64,000 nt of DNA from Sipunculus nudus (GCA_026874595.1 CM049306.1:6817519-6881518), one strand, 5' to 3'; positions 12,082 to 25,965 are shown, counted from the first letter of the stretch. Made by a program: numbers and translations. The notes: generated by a model not told the origin, from the letters alone.

Positions 12082-12950
12082 GAATTCTATCTCTAATCAT
12101 TACAAAAGTTTCACTGCTGTTTATCACATGATTGACATGACATTATAACTTGTAGGTGGTGCCACTGTCTAATGATTTTCTGTAATACAACCTGATATTA
12201 TAATTTGGCAGACCTGTTTGATCATGTGACCCCTGAATGTTGCTAGCAGATTGCACCACACTTAGTGTCTCACTCTCTGTCAAGTGAAATGGTATTTTCT
12301 GCTTTTGCCTGAATAAGTCAGAAATATTTAAACTTTCCTATCATGGTCAACTGTATCTTAGAAAAAGGGAAATTAAATAGATGTGATATGTGAATGGTTT
12401 ATTTTTTACATGGCTTTTTCATGCAAATAAAAAATACTACTAATCACAAAATTTAGAATTTAAGGGTTAAATTTGCATACTAAATGCAAAATGGTACAAA
12501 ATATTCCTGCAACAGCAGGAGCTGTTAGCATCACACGTTACAGGCAAATTTATTGGCAACAACCATAACAGGCATCTATTTTGGATAATAGCTGAAATGT
12601 TTCATTTTCTTACCCTGGCATTATCATTCACAATATTTGGGCCAATGTGAGACCTGAACCTTTGGCCTGTTGTTCAAATATGTGTAGTTATATGAGCTTA
12701 AGTGATCACCCTTTATCCATTGTCCAACTCTCTAAAGGTATCTGCTTGTCTTAAAACAGGGCTCGATCATCATCATTGGACTTGGAAACTTCTTTGCAGT
12801 GTGGCCCTGGGGAAATCTCTGTGTAAACCTGAAATTAGGTCACAGTAACCTATATTCTAATGTCAGGAGTTAAAGGGAAAAAGGACAATTTTGAGCACAC
12901 TGATAGCTCTTCCTACTGGCCAAGAAGGTTGAACATATTGAACATATTAT
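12082..12950. other. No gene seen
   Basis: AT-rich sequence with no open frame, splice pattern or clear repeat end. Confidence 0.3.
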
Positions 12951-14589
12951 TAGGGAACCTGTGAGCTTGAGCAATGGTGTGGAGTCGTTTGTCGTCTGTA
13001 CTATCTAAAAACGGCAGGATCTAGCATCACCAAATTTTAGGCAAAAAATCAATCATTTAAAAATCTATTGGATTTTGCTTTTTTTTTTGCTATCTGCATT
13101 TAATTAGATTTTATAGGGGAAAAGCTAAAAAAAACTTTAAAAATCTTCTTATCCGATAATGTTCAGCTAAATTGTCCAATATTTCACAGAAATGGTCCCA
13201 GAACTTGAACAATCTCTGTCAAGTTTGTTCAGATAGTTTGGGGTCGAGTAACTTTGGCTGAATTTCAGGAACTTGAACTTAATTTTGGCCAAGTAAGCAT
13301 TCTAACATAACAATCTCATAAACTACAGGAGTGAGCATCACCAAGTTTTGTGCAAATGTTGTTCACATGACTCATATGTGTTATATATGCTGTTATATAT
13401 GATAAAAAAATATGATTTAGAAATGAGGCACATGCTGGTTTTGTGTGGTAATAAGTATAAGCTGTATTATGACTTGTTGTTGTTAAGCTTATGTATGATT
13501 TTGATAGTACCTTTGGAGACAGAGAAGAGAATTGATTTCATTTATTTTATTAACAAATGGAGTACTATTGTCACACAGATTTTGACTTGGCCATATAACT
13601 TATAAGCAGAACATATAATATAAGAGTTTAACTTTTTATTAAAAAAATTACAAATATTGTCCCAGATATAATTTTTATTAAAAATAATAAGAAAATCGTA
13701 TGATTTTTAAAATGAAATATAACTGAAATGATTATTAAAATAATATTAAAGAATATATTCATGAATGCATTCATGAATACATTTGGAAAGTAATTGCACT
13801 GGTATTCATATACTTTCATTTTTACCTGAATTCCCATTCTTTATGCAAGAAATTTTATAATGGAGTACATATTCATATTCATATTTAAATACAATTGCAA
13901 AGTATTCCCACCATGTCTGGTATTTATTCAGTTTTCACCAAACAATGGTGTTGAGAATTCAGAATGTACAAAATTCACACATTTAAATAATGATCATAAG
14001 TACCTGGTTTTATGGCTTTTATTTATATTTAAAAAAATAAATGTGATATATTCATTTTGGACTAATTTCACATCAATGAATATACTAGACACAGTAGGAA
14101 TCTAGATTAATATTATCAACTGCATCTTTGTCTATCATTAATTTCCTTCATATGATCCCTAATGATTAGTAATGAATAATATGATTTACTTTTTTATTAT
14201 TAAAATTGAACTGAAAAATGCCATAGGTGACTGCATGGTGTTATTTGGAATACGTGACATTCTATCCATCGATACAAGATTCTTATATCATCAGTAACTG
14301 CAATTTAATTCCCTATTATTATAAACTAACAAATTCCTTTTCTATTTTTCTTTAATTTGTTATTAAAAACCAATAAAAATTGATTAATTTATTGTTTATT
14401 GTTATGTTGTTGGTTAAAACTACTAGATGAGTTGGGTTGGACACCTGGATCAACTGTGGCTGACCATAAGCTGCCTGGCTGCCCAAGTATATGCCTCGTC
14501 TCAAGCGTGCATAATTTGCTGAAAGTTCAACAAAGTCAACATACAGGTGACTCAAGAGTGGCTGGAGAGAGCCACGGTCTGACATGGTC

Positions 14590-15975
14590 TCATAAAAACA
14601 TTAATAAAAGCTACAATTTTTGGCCAATTTCTTTCAGCTTTCTAAACTAAAAAGCTGAAATCCTTATGTGTGCATGACATGAAAATTATATAAACAGAGC
14701 TCACATGAAACAAAAGTGAAATGGTCAAAGTTTGGCAAAATTTAAGGTACTAATTTTATATTTATACTAATAACTTAAAAATTTGAAAAATTCAGAACTA
14801 ATTTTGGGGATTCAATTGAATCTTGATAAAATAATGTTACATCCCTGACAAAAAATCTCTAGCTTCAGCAAGCCCCTTGTTAAGGGAGTAAATATATTTC
14901 TTGATTTTTTACAAAGTGCATTATGTTTGGGCCCATAACTTAAAACAATTATGCAATACTGACATCATTTCTGGCATGTGCACAGAGAATGAATAGAAAA
15001 ACGTATATTATATATGATTAAAGTCAGATCAGTGGTTTTGATATAAGGCAGTATTGAAGTGTAACAATGGGTTTTTAATTGAAAAATGAAGTTTTTCATT
15101 AATATCTCAAAGGTATTAAGTCCTAGTGACCAAATTCTTGGCATGATAGGGGATTTTGGAGACATCTAATTGTTACCAAATTTTACGAACTGAGAGCTTA
15201 AGCTGGGGAGCGGAGCTCTTGCAAACCGCATAACACTAGCCTGATGTAAACAATGTTACATGGTGCTTGAAAACTTGAATAAAATCTACAGTTTTTGAGC
15301 ATTTGGTTTTAAATTTTTGGTGTTAACAGACAAAATGCTAACAAAAACATGCTGAGAAAATTGAATCCACAGTACTTACAGGGAAAAAACGTGCCATGGT
15401 CAAAGTAAGGCAAAATATAAGGTACCAATTATTTATTTTTGTTAATATTTTAAAAAAATTAAAAGATTTTGATCTAATTTTGGGTATACAATTTAATTTT
15501 GATTAATTAAAGTTATATTACTTGAAAAAAAGTCCATAGCTTTAACAAGTTTTGTGTTAAGTGATCAAATATCTTTCCTGATTTTTTACAAAATGCATTA
15601 TGTTCTGGCCCATAACTTTCTTAAATTATATAATACAGACATAATTTCAGGCATGTACATAGGAACTATATAGAGGAATATTTATGGTAAATATGAGGAA
15701 AAACAGATGAGTGGTTTAGATATTAGGCAGCCCTGAAGTGTGAAAATAGGTTTTTAATAAAAAATTGAGGTTTTTCCTTAATTTCTCAAAGGAACAAAGT
15801 CGCAAAGACCCAGTTTTCGGCTTGGTAGGAGATCTTGGGGACATCTAACACTATGCCAAATTTTAGGTTCCTAGGTCTTACGGTTTCAAAACGTGCCACA
15901 TCTACGGACGGACGGACGACGGACAATGGACCACGACTATAGCTCAGATGACTTGTAGTCAGCTGAGCTGAAAAA
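14590..15975 (+). mobile_element. Dimeric repeat ending in GACGGACGG tract and hairpin
   Basis: Two diverged direct copies with a period of about 675 bp (anchor GGTCAAAGTNNGGCAAAAT at 14723 and 15398; also CATTATGTTYKGGCCCATAA). The second copy leads into CGGACGGACGGACGACGGAC and the hairpin AGCTCAGATGACTTGTAGTC/AGCTGAGCT near 15940-15971. The tail is the same as at 8062-8105 although the internal units differ. Confidence 0.7.
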
Positions 15976-16689
15976 ATCAAAATTGTCCAAGTCTCAACAA
16001 AAAGAATTTATTTAACATTAAAATTATTGGGTTATTGTCGGCTAAGTAAGCCCCCAGCTAAGGGAAGAGCCTATGCCTTTAAATGATTTTTGGCAGAATT
16101 ATTGGATCTTTAACAATGAAAGAACTGTGAGATACTTTGGTAAACATAGCTATTAGATTTATTGTCATTAACACACTGAGCTCTTTGGGTATATAAGCAG
16201 AGCTCTATAGGCAACATAAATAATTAGTTCCATTACCAGCTTATGTGTAAGGTAAATCCATGAATAAAATCTATCTGTTTTCTGATTTTGTTTTCAATAG
16301 GCATCTGTTATTATTCTTAACATTTTTATATAATTAAATCTTCTGAATATGCAGCTTGAAAAAAAGGCATTCTAGCCAAAGTCTTCAGTATGTATAAACA
16401 GATTTGGCAATGTGCCAAAAGTTTGTCTGTATCTATAAATAGCTTGGCAGACTGCCAATTATTTCAGATTTGCAAATAGACAAAGTTCCAGTCTTGATCT
16501 ATTTATATCTTTGGCAGACTGTCAACTCTATCAGAGCAGAGTTTGGTAGAGTCATCAAAATTATGCAAATTTTGTGCTTGTCAGGCGATTGACTGTATAC
16601 TTTGCTAATGGTAACTTGATTGGTTGCTCGCAACAGCTCTGCTCATGATTATTCATTGAATGATTATGCAACTGAGGTCACACAAAGTT

Positions 16690-16910
16690 CATTGATAGGT
16701 CAATTGTGGTGCCACCTACAATTGTTTTTTGGTTTCATGCATCTGTGCACATAGCCCAAGAGTGGTTTGAAGTATCTGCCTGAAATTTTGCATGTCCATA
16801 CAACTATGATGGCTTTATGTACACAAGACTGGTGGCACCACCTATGACCATTTTGTGTTGTGTACATCCATGCCAGTATTTCAGGAGTGACGTTTGTGTA
16901 ATTGGTGCTT
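16690..16910 (+). repeat. Diverged units of the 278-bp array family
   Basis: GTGGTGCCACCTACAATTG and GTGGCACCACCTATGACC stand about 130 bp apart with TTTGAAGTATCTGCCTGAAA between them, matching the half-unit spacing of the 278-bp family. This is an old copy. Confidence 0.55.
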
Positions 16911-17050
16911 ACACTCTGAGTCAAAATGTTTAGTACTTACATTGTACTTATATATGTCACACGTGTACTTGAAAAGTATTGGTCCAGCATGGAAGTATTA
17001 TACCTGATGTATATCCCATTGCACAGGTTCCCATTAGGTTGTAGGCCTTG

Positions 17051-18299
17051 TAAGAATAATGTGTCACAACTACACCTTCACATAAGGAAAATGTGGAAAG
17101 AATAAACACATGCAGTTCTTCAGAAAATATACTTAAAAGTTGTAAAATTTCACAGCGATTTGGAGTAAAACGTTTATACAAATGCCCATTTACTTAAATT
17201 ATTATTGCTCCGATTGCCATGAAGTTTGCTATGCATGTTATTGTGGCCATCTTATTGTTAATACTATACTAGTGGTGTCCCATATATATATTTTTTTAAT
17301 TTTTCACTCAGCTTACATAATGTCTCAACCGTTGGTTTTGCCCTTAAACTTGGCCTTCTTATTGTTCATAAAGTTTTATCAGTTGAACAAACTGATCGTA
17401 CCACCTATATATTTATTTAATTTTAAAGGGAAGTTGTCTGTAAAACTGTGAAATTACAGCAATAATTTATTCAGATACATGTTTGTGCTGAAACATGGTA
17501 TGCTTATTTTGAGACTGACAAATAACAGTCATCTCACAGTAAGCAAAATACTCATATTTTGCCTTTGGTGAATAAATTGAAAGAAAGTTCAATAATAAAA
17601 CATATCATTTTGATCATAAATGAAAATTTTAACAATCTTTGTTCAGAGAGTATGACTAACAGTTATGAGATTTTACTGCAGTTGATCTATTGTGAGTATA
17701 AAATCTTACATAAGCAAAAACTCTCGGGTAATTTATGCACAGAAATGAAATTTGCTTGGATTTTACTTTTTATGTTCATTTCACATAACTTTATCCACAC
17801 TATGACACCAGTGGTGATTTCTTATTTTTTACACTTTTTGCATGTTTTATGGTTATTTTAAGACAGTCATGGCATACTGTTAGCTTACATTTAGCTCATC
17901 ATTTAATATTTTGCCTAACAGTCCAAGTAATGTGCTTTACCGCCACATACATGTTTCTGCCATGTTTGTCATCCTTTAAGTTTGAACAAAACTGGCACAC
18001 AAATTCTTAAAAATGAATAACAGTCTATACCCTAATCTTTCATTCCACAGCCTTCACACAAACATATGCACACACACATGCACACACACACATGGGAACT
18101 TGATGGGACTGACCAACAACATTTAGCAGTATTTTTTGTATGCAAAAGTTTCATTCTTTTTTTTTTTTTTTTTTTGCATTCTGAGCAAACCATGATATCT
18201 ACTACACTGATGGATGAAGAACTACAACAACTCGCATAACTGGAACTGTCATTGTTCACCAGTTGATCAGAGCAAGGGTAATCGCTGTCTTTGTATGCA
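17051..18299. other. No gene seen
   Basis: AT-rich sequence with chance open frames. It contains a CA-rich patch (18050-18090) and a poly-T run near 18158-18174. Confidence 0.3.
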
Positions 18300-19393
18300 C
18301 TCATTTTTTTAAACCAGTGTGGCAGTACTTAGCTACAGATATGAGATTGATCCCCATGCATTCAAACTGGACTGAAAGGGCCTACTCCAACAACTTGTTG
18401 GACACACTACAGATGGTTTGCAATTGACACCTGGTGGTGGTCACTCAAAGGAGTGATTTACCAGGTCATGATAACCAACACTTCACAGACAGTTCTTACA
18501 TGGAACGCTATAACAACGATTTATTCAGTTTGCCATTTTCTCACCAGATGTACTGAAAGGCCAGGTCACAAATTAAGATGAGAAAAATCTTAATGTTTTA
18601 TTATTCAGTCATGCCAACAACAAGTCTCCTTTAACATAATACACAGACCATGCTTGTTTCTTAAATGCGTCTTTATGATTGATTGAATATATAAAACAGA
18701 GGAGTAAAATACATCACAGTCTACAATATGGAGGTTAACCAAAGTATTTTCTTTAGTTCCTTACATATTTCATGCATCATAAATACAGATCCTTTCAAAT
18801 AGCAGAGTGTATAGAAGACTTAAGCTGTTAACATTTTCAAGGATTCTAATTTGCATTTAAAATAAGGCTACTAAAGCTAGCATTCCATATATGTGTATGC
18901 AGTATTTTTACGTATGTGGTATGTATGCGTATGCAGCTAGCAAACCCATACCTGTGATCCATTAATATGTATGCAAATGCAGTACATTACTGCACATATA
19001 CAGCAAAACTAGGGATATATCAGCATCATGAAGCCTGCGACAGGGGTAGAGAGGTCATCTGTATAAACGAATATCCCATCACTGATGTCAAAGTGGGGAT
19101 TTCCCTGATTATTACAAAGCTTATCTGTTTTCAATCCCTACAGTGAAATGATCGAAAACAATCGAAACTTGCTGCATATGCATATATATATATATTTGCA
19201 TATATAATGCATAAGCATATATGGAACCATTCCAAGAGAATATAATGAGTCTGATTCCTAGCTGCACACCGATACATAACACATACATACTACATACACG
19301 TATATGGAATACTACCTTTACACTGCTACTGATCACTTGTATTTAAATGTAAAGTGCAGATGATCTCCATCATTCTGATAATCCATATCCTCT

Positions 19394-19437
<44 letters not shown>

Positions 19438-22400
19438 CAACAAATAACTGAGATAATTTAGTCCATATTTTTTATAATTTCTTTACCATTTTTTAAAATA
19501 TACCTGTAAAATTTGTTATCCTTCACACTTTTCATTAATTAGCACACCAAATACACAGATGAACCATTTTAACAGAGACATTTATATTTCGAAGGTAAGA
19601 TATTATACCACACAACATTTACCCAATAACTATTTTATTATCATAATTTGTAATGCATCCCTTTTCTTGTAACATAAATGAAAACGTTAATATGAGCATA
19701 CTTAATCTACATTATGAAATAATCACAAAATGACCAGATATACTGATACCAAATATATACCTGCATTTAAGATATCTGATAATTTTTCTGCTCCCTCATT
19801 ACAGACAGACCTATGGTTTGTATAAAAATAAAATCAATTCCTTTCAATATCACCCACAAAAAAAAATCTGCCAATACATATTAAAAATTAATTTTATTGG
19901 GTAAACTTTACGTTTTCTATGAAATGGCATATCAAGCTATCTAATTCTTTACATTTGCTGATTCTATATATTGCTAATAGTGAAATATACTATAGTATTT
20001 AGTACAATAGTGGAATCGTTCTAATTAGAAAATATTGGATGCCATGGGTGACCCATCTCATTTTGGCTTCATTACTTGTTGGGCATCATTAATATACAGG
20101 CTGAGTAGAGACTGTCAGAGATCAGGTTCTCCAAAAATGCACAGTTTACCATAGAATTTTTTTCCTGGAAATTGTCCAGTCTGAACCTAATGTCAAAGTC
20201 TACTGATCCAACAGAGATAACCATTACACATAAATAATAAAGACAAGATAATAAAAATTAACTATCCTAAATGAACAGAATACATCTACCCACCTAAATT
20301 ACATTAAATATATATACATAAAATATGTCCCCAGTATGTTAGGCACAGACACAGAACGCAATTCACAATGATCCAGGGTCATTATATCTAAACAAAGTTT
20401 CATTTCTGTCTACATGGATTTGGTACGTTGTAACTTGACCTTTATTCCAGATGGCAGCCTGACATGTGACTGCTGCAGGGTGTACCTCCCTGTCCCATCA
20501 GCCATTCAAACTTAAACGAAAACTTTTCCACTGTATTAAGCCATCTTGTGTTGAAATCACACCCAATCCAACATACCAGTATTGTGATCAGTCCCCAAGC
20601 CTCTTATGAAGCAAAAATCAAAATAACTTCGGTAACTGATCTTTGTCAGGGCAGTTCTAATCTTTATTCAATTAAGGGGCTTATATCATATTTATACTTT
20701 TTGTATCAATATGCCAGTTTTCATTTTTGTGTTTTTTATTTACCTTCAGAATTGATAATTACATCAGCAGTTTCATATTAAAAACACACAAACATCAACC
20801 TTGACCTGTAGACAAGTTTAATTCCAAAACAAGTGATAAACATAATGAAAAACCTTCTCCACGATGGTAATCTGGTACATGCTCCTACTTCACTTTTGAC
20901 CTTTGAACCCTGGTGTCCTAGATTTTACTACCTTAGCTTACAGACTATATAATTTAACTCTGATCAATGGTGTCCCTAGAATTTCCATCAAGTGGTGAAA
21001 CCTATAAACATTAAGAGCACTGATATATCATGTCATGCACAATTCATATAAGATCTTGGATGCATTGGCCTTGTGCTCACATAATTAGCATCAGTCATAT
21101 TGTGACTGTAGAACACTTCTTCATATACTATGTACTCACTGACCTGCCGGAGCAGGAAATGGTAACCATGTTCCAGCATCTGTGGTCCAGAGATAAAACA
21201 ATGCATCAGGAAGGCCTTATCCACCAACACTGAATATCATTTCTCCCAAAAATAACTTGCTTTCCTTTTTATATTTATTTTAGATTTGGACAAATTCTAA
21301 CACTGATTACATTAACAATACAGGCAACATCTTGCTCATTCATTTATTAAGTCTTTACCAAATTTTAAAGATGAGTTTGCTGTCTGTTTACTGGAATCTT
21401 CAGAACTAAAAATAAATATGCAATGTTTCACCTTAGAGAATACAACCATATGAGGACATACAAGGTGTCATTTTTGAGTGAGCTTAAGTGAGCCTGTAAA
21501 CAGTAAAGGGGTAACTTAATGAACCAAAATAATTAAGTAACCTTCATTTATTTTCCAGTATCTGGGATTCCCTGGCACAGAGATATCAGAAAAAGTCAAG
21601 TAAATCGTATTTCCCATGGACAACTAGATAACAAAACTTCTATGAGTAGTCCATGAAAAAAATCAGAAGCCAGTGGTAACAGGGAGAGAGCAGATTTCCA
21701 TCCCTGTGAAATGTGCAAAACCTTACATGAGTGGAACATGAACTCCCACAGAAAGACAGACAAAACAGCAAACATAGGAAGAATAAAATAACAGCAATGT
21801 CTCCACATATAATATACGGACAGGTTTGTCCAACACCATATTTAGTGACTCTTCAAACACGACCCTTTCTGAGAGGTTAATAGTTGTCAGCCAATAACAT
21901 CATAATGTAGATTGATAAATAGGTTAGCTCTCATGTGAACATCATTTAAAATGAATTAATGAAGCAAGCCTGGAAAATGCATTTTTTTTTCAACATCAGG
22001 TAGTGGTAACATTATAATGCCATCAACAACTATTGCTGCTCCGCTAGTTTTGAGATAACTAGGTACAAACATAATCAAGGGTCAGACTATCCACAGAAAA
22101 CCACTGAAACAAGTGAAAATCTAAAAACCAAAAGCAAACCAAAACCCACTTGGAAATCAACTAATTTCTTTGACATTCAGGAATATTTCAGTTTTTTAAC
22201 TGATACATAGCTTAAAATAATAAGGTAAGTATATAAAAATGAATATGATAATGAAATTTTATTTCACTCCCCAATCCTGTCAAGCTGACAATGTTAGTAA
22301 CAGCTTTGGCCAACAGGTGATGACACCTGTAGTCCTAAGCTTATGGCTTCAGTCAGTATAAAAATCAATTATTTTAAATTAAAATTGTTTAAACTGACTT

Positions 22401-22794
22401 GGTTTTTTTTCTGTTAATAATCAATCAAAAGAAATAAAACATTCTGGAATGTCAAGGAAATGAGTTAATTTCTAGAGGTATTTGGTTGATTTTCACTGGT
22501 TTTCTGTGGTTTGTGGTGGTTTTCTGTGAATAGTCCGACCAATAATCCTCAGTAGAAGATAATAAAATAATTTATGATGGAGACTTCTCATGAATCAAAT
22601 CAACCACAGATCAGAGTCAGAATTCACCATTATTTAGACTTGTATATATATGCCTGTGATGCTGATAGTATGTTCAAAAACAGTAATGTTACAAGAAACC
22701 CCTACACGGATGTTTGCATCAGCCCCTGTATATAAATGCATCCCTCAGTCCAGTCAGCTGAGCTTTGTACTCCGGCAATGACAGCACTGACTTA
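18300..22794 (-). other. BNIP3 downstream region, probable 3' untranslated sequence (extent unknown)
   Basis: AT-rich sequence without recognisable repeat families apart from an (AT)n tract, unlike the repeat-packed stretches either side. It follows the BNIP3 stop codon on the minus strand. Minus-strand AATAAA signals occur at several places (for example near 22258, 21550, 18597 and 18526), so the 3' UTR could be anything from 0.5 to 4 kb long. No other coding exon was recognised here. The UTR call rests on position only. Confidence 0.35.
19397..19433. repeat. (AT)n microsatellite
   Basis: About 18 uninterrupted AT dinucleotides. Confidence 0.97.
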
Positions 22795-22861
22795 TCAGTC
22801 CACTGTAGGAGAGCTGACACTGGCAGCCCAGCCACAATACTTCTTCAAGAACACAAACATC
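22795..22861 (-). CDS. BNIP3: BNIP3-like mitophagy receptor, last coding exon with stop
   Basis: Minus-strand terminal coding exon. Acceptor TTTTATTCCAG is followed by G, which completes an Ala codon across the 633-bp intron, then MFVFLKKYCGWAASVSSPTV, Asp and TGA at 22795-22797. MFVFLKKY finishes the transmembrane helix and supplies the basic residues that flank tail anchors; human BNIP3 has GRRL at this point. About 14 lumen-side residues follow, with no similarity I recognise; the human tail is equally short and variable. The five visible exons give about 173 residues, near the 194 of human BNIP3, so little more than the start is missing. Confidence 0.93.
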
Positions 22862-23494
22862 CTGGAATAAAAGAATATGATGAATCACTTTATGTCAGTA
22901 AATATAATAAAATCAACTAATAATGTTAACCATTGAAGGAGCCTGTTTTCTCAGTGTGAGAATTATTTAATATTAATTGAAACCATTTGGGTAAATATAA
23001 CTTTAACCTTATTATATAATAAGGGTAACCATATACCCATCTTTTTAATGAAAGTATCCCTAAATGCTGTGAGTGTTAACATGTATTTTTTAAATATGCT
23101 ATTACTATAAGGACTTTCTAGGACTGTATTTCTTTGTGATTTTGATATCACATGTTAGAGTGCATCTAGAGTTTTAATAAGTCTTCAGTTTTCTTCCCCA
23201 ATATTTCCTATGAAAAATCTTTTTTTCACATTATCAAAACAATTCTTGAAACTTGTTATTTCATCTTCATGTAATATATTACAGTATACAAGACCTCAGG
23301 TGCCAATTATTAACTGTAAGCGTACAAACATGCTTACAAAATATATTCACAAGTGAAAATATAAAATACATATATATTAACTATAATCCTTATGATAGGA
23401 TAGCAAAAACTGCTTGTAAATATATTCAATTCATTTTCTTTTTTATTCTATTCTATTCTGCCATTATTGCTTTAAAACATTTGACTTGACTTAC

Positions 23495-23641
23495 GCTGCT
23501 GCACCAAGAAAGAAACTGCAGGCATGTGTGAGAAGCAGCGTGGGCAGATTATCCATGGAAAACAGAGGGCTTTTCATGACGCGAGTGTTACGCACACTCA
23601 GTTTATGTTTCCTGCCTGGGTGTTTCAAACGACTCCATTCA
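23495..23641 (-). CDS. BNIP3: BNIP3-like mitophagy receptor, fourth visible exon (pre-membrane and transmembrane)
   Basis: Minus-strand exon of 147 nt, acceptor TTTTCTTGCAG, donor GTAAGT. It completes a Ser codon and then encodes 48 residues. LKHPGRKHKLSVRNTRVMK aligns with the human FKHPKRTATLSMRNTSVMK block that precedes the membrane. The exon then runs into the tail-anchor segment NLPTLLLTHACSFFLGAA. The His that is critical in the human BNIP3 transmembrane dimer is conserved in LLLTH (human LLLSH). The small-residue motif is altered: human A-xxx-G-xxx-G reads S-xxx-G-xxx-M here, the last residue lying in the next exon. The segment remains a plausible tail anchor for the outer mitochondrial membrane. 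Confidence 0.96.
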
Positions 23642-24079
23642 CTGCAAGAAAACAAAAAACATCTCTCTTCACTTAGTCAATCTCTCTCTGTTACTCTTAG
23701 TATTCAATCAAATACAAATTGAGTTTTATACACTCAACTTTCTAAATTCCCAAAATTCAATTTGTGTTAAACATTTCATCATACTTTCTAATTCAATAAC
23801 TTATTACTTTGCACTCTTGTTCTGCACAGCTATGATTAAAATACAAGCTGATGGAGATACCAGACACTTCAGTATTACACAAACCTCTGCAGAAAAGACA
23901 GAAAATCAAACAGAATCATAATTCACATTAGTACCAAATATCCCATTTCACAAAAATTAGAGCTGGTACTGCCTTTTCCAAGTTACCACCTGGAAAAAGA
24001 CTAGACATTTCTTGGCACCGCAGGTGCCATAGTATCCCCAAACAATTAATCCCCCCCCCCCCTTTAAGAATAGGTCCCC

Positions 24080-24985
24080 CATCTTAAGCAACAATATATA
24101 TCAGACCACACTCATAGAAAAGGTCACTCTCATAGAAAAGGTCATGACCCCAATTTCAATAAACATCATCCCCTAACCCATGTCTATGTATATGCATAAT
24201 ATGAAAGAAATCTGTCCATTAGTTTTTGACTTATTATGCTCACAGTACTGTTAAGTGGCAATGATGGGGTATTAAACGGCACAAACACAAGTAAAAGAAT
24301 AACTGGTGGCGCTATCAGTTTCCGGTAAATGACAACACTATCCAAGATCTTTGGTCAAGTTGATTTTTGGACCAATCAATGCATCCCTTATTGAGATATT
24401 AATGATTTTGTGTGATTTTCACCATATATGGCAATATTCAAGGTCAAGGCCACTCTCAAGAAAAGGTCATGACCCCAATTTAAATAAACATCATCCCCAT
24501 AACCCATATCTATGTATATGCATAATATAAAAGAAATCTGTCCATTAGTTTTTGACTTATAATGCTCACAGTACTGTCAAGTAGCAATTTAGGGGGTATT
24601 AAACGGCATGAAAACAAGTAAAGAATAATAGGTGGCGCCACCAGTTTCTGGAACATGACAACCCTATCCATGATCTCTCATCAACTTGATTTTGGGATCA
24701 ATCCATGTAAGATTTCTTGAGATATTTAAGAAATTGTGTGATTTTCCCCAAAATTGGACCTATTCAAGGTCAAGGACACTCTCCTAGTCAAGGTCATGAC
24801 CTCATTTTAAATAGGCGTCGTCCTCTCACCCATATCTATACATATACCAAGTTTGGTAAAGATCTGTGAAATATTTTTTGAGTTATCGTGCCAACAAGAT
24901 TTATATGCGGCGGCGGTGGCGGGGGGAGCAGTGGGACCAGTATGAAAACATAGTATCCCCAGACTTTGTCTAGCGATACAATGAT
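24080..24985. mobile_element. Intronic array-bearing repeat, ~325-bp units
   Basis: AGGTCATGACC recurs at about 24139, 24463 and 24790, and GGTGGCG at 24305 and 24631, giving two to three units of about 325 bp. The right end, read on the minus strand, is GTATCGCTAGACAAAGTCTGGGGATACTATGTTTTCA. It shares GATACTATGTTTTCA with the 5' ends of the Helitron-like copies B and C. A GCGGCGGCGGTGGCGG tract lies just inside. It sits between BNIP3 exons. Confidence 0.6.
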
Positions 24986-25897
24986 CATTTATGATAATTA
25001 AAACTAAATCAATCTGAATTTAATAAGTATTTTTATTTCACATACTTTTCAGTTAACTGAAGGATCCTGTGTTTATGTGTTTTATTTATCTCTGGAATAA
25101 AATATGGTGTCTCTTTTTCTCAAGGGAACTGACAATACTGAAGTGTTCACAACACTTAATTTAATCATCATAAAATCATCTGAAACCATCAACTTAACCA
25201 GAGTTTCACTGGTTCTACCTCTTGCCACTAGATGTCTCTTTCTTATGACCATTTAACAATGCAAGTATTATCTTAAACAGGTGTAACATTCTCCTTAATA
25301 AAATTATGCTATCTGAATTTAAGCAAACCACTAAAGAAGATACTTCATTCCTTAGCAGCAGTGAATCATGTACTAGAATTTCTCTTTTTGAGAACTAGTT
25401 TGCTTAATCAGCATTCTTCACCAGTCAAGTTGCCGTCAACTTGAGTTGCAGCCATTAACTGTTAGTATGGACAAATGATGATTCTTCTGCCAATGGATGG
25501 GTATAACTTGTATTGAAAGTGACTTTTGCATCGACTCAAACCTACCCGAGGACAAGTATAATTATCATATTCTTTAATATTCCTATAGATTATGATAATC
25601 ATACAGATCATTCTTTTTTTTTCAATATTTTTCATGTGTTTTCTTGCCATTTTTTTTTTACTTTTTTTAGCCATATATTTTTCATGCCTTTGTTTCTGTG
25701 TTTTCTCTAATGAACAATATATTTCTTGGTTTTCTTGTGATATATGTCAAGTTTTTTCCTTTAATGATTTTTCAATTGTTAATGTTTTTTAGTGATATAT
25801 TACATTTTTTCCTGGTCATTTACTCACTGGTACATTAAAATTTTTTTTATATATTTCACATATTTTTCCTAGTAATACATTTCATGTATATTCTTAC

Positions 25898-25965
25898 CTG
25901 GGAGGGTTGGCTTCTGGTCTACTTGACCAATCCCAAATCCAGTCTGTGGTCTGAAAAGCTGGTGC
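25898..25965 (-). CDS. BNIP3: BNIP3-like mitophagy receptor, third visible exon (WIWDWSSRPE block)
   Basis: Minus-strand exon of 68 nt, acceptor GTTTCAG, donor GTAAGA. It encodes APAFQTTDWIWDWSSRPEAN followed by PP, plus two spare bases. The DWIWDWSSRPE string is almost identical to the most conserved soluble segment of vertebrate BNIP3 and BNIP3L, next to the region described as BH3-like. This is the strongest single piece of evidence for the gene's identity. The upstream intron is about 10 kb and holds a TIR transposon and the 49-bp and 29-bp minisatellites; the downstream intron is about 2.3 kb and holds the repeat at 24080-24985. Confidence 0.96.

Larger units (their letters stand above)
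12951..17050 (+). mobile_element. Possible composite of the GCGAACCTGTG-ended family
   Basis: Left end TAGGGAACCTGTGAGCTTGAG and right end GCACAGGTTCCCATTAGGTTGTAGGCCTTG match the ends of the element at 3573-6861. The flanks rejoin as TATTAT|TAAGAA, again T-T without a target duplication. The inside holds an AT-rich stretch (13.6-14.4 kb), a separate hairpin-ended repeat (14590-15975), and diverged GTGGYRCCACC units at 16700-16900. Whether one element spans the whole 4.1 kb or two partial copies lie here is not certain. Confidence 0.45.

Noticed and set aside
14352-14585. Minus-strand 77-codon frame starting MSDRGSLQPLLSHLYVDFVE as an exon
   Set aside because: Base composition is gene-like for about 50 codons, but there is no recognised homology and it sits in a repeat-rich stretch; left unannotated.
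20450-20520. Plus-strand exon GSLTCDCCRVYLPVPSAIQT after TTTATTCCAG
   Set aside because: Good acceptor and Cys-rich look, but only 20 codons, no partner exon and no recognised family.
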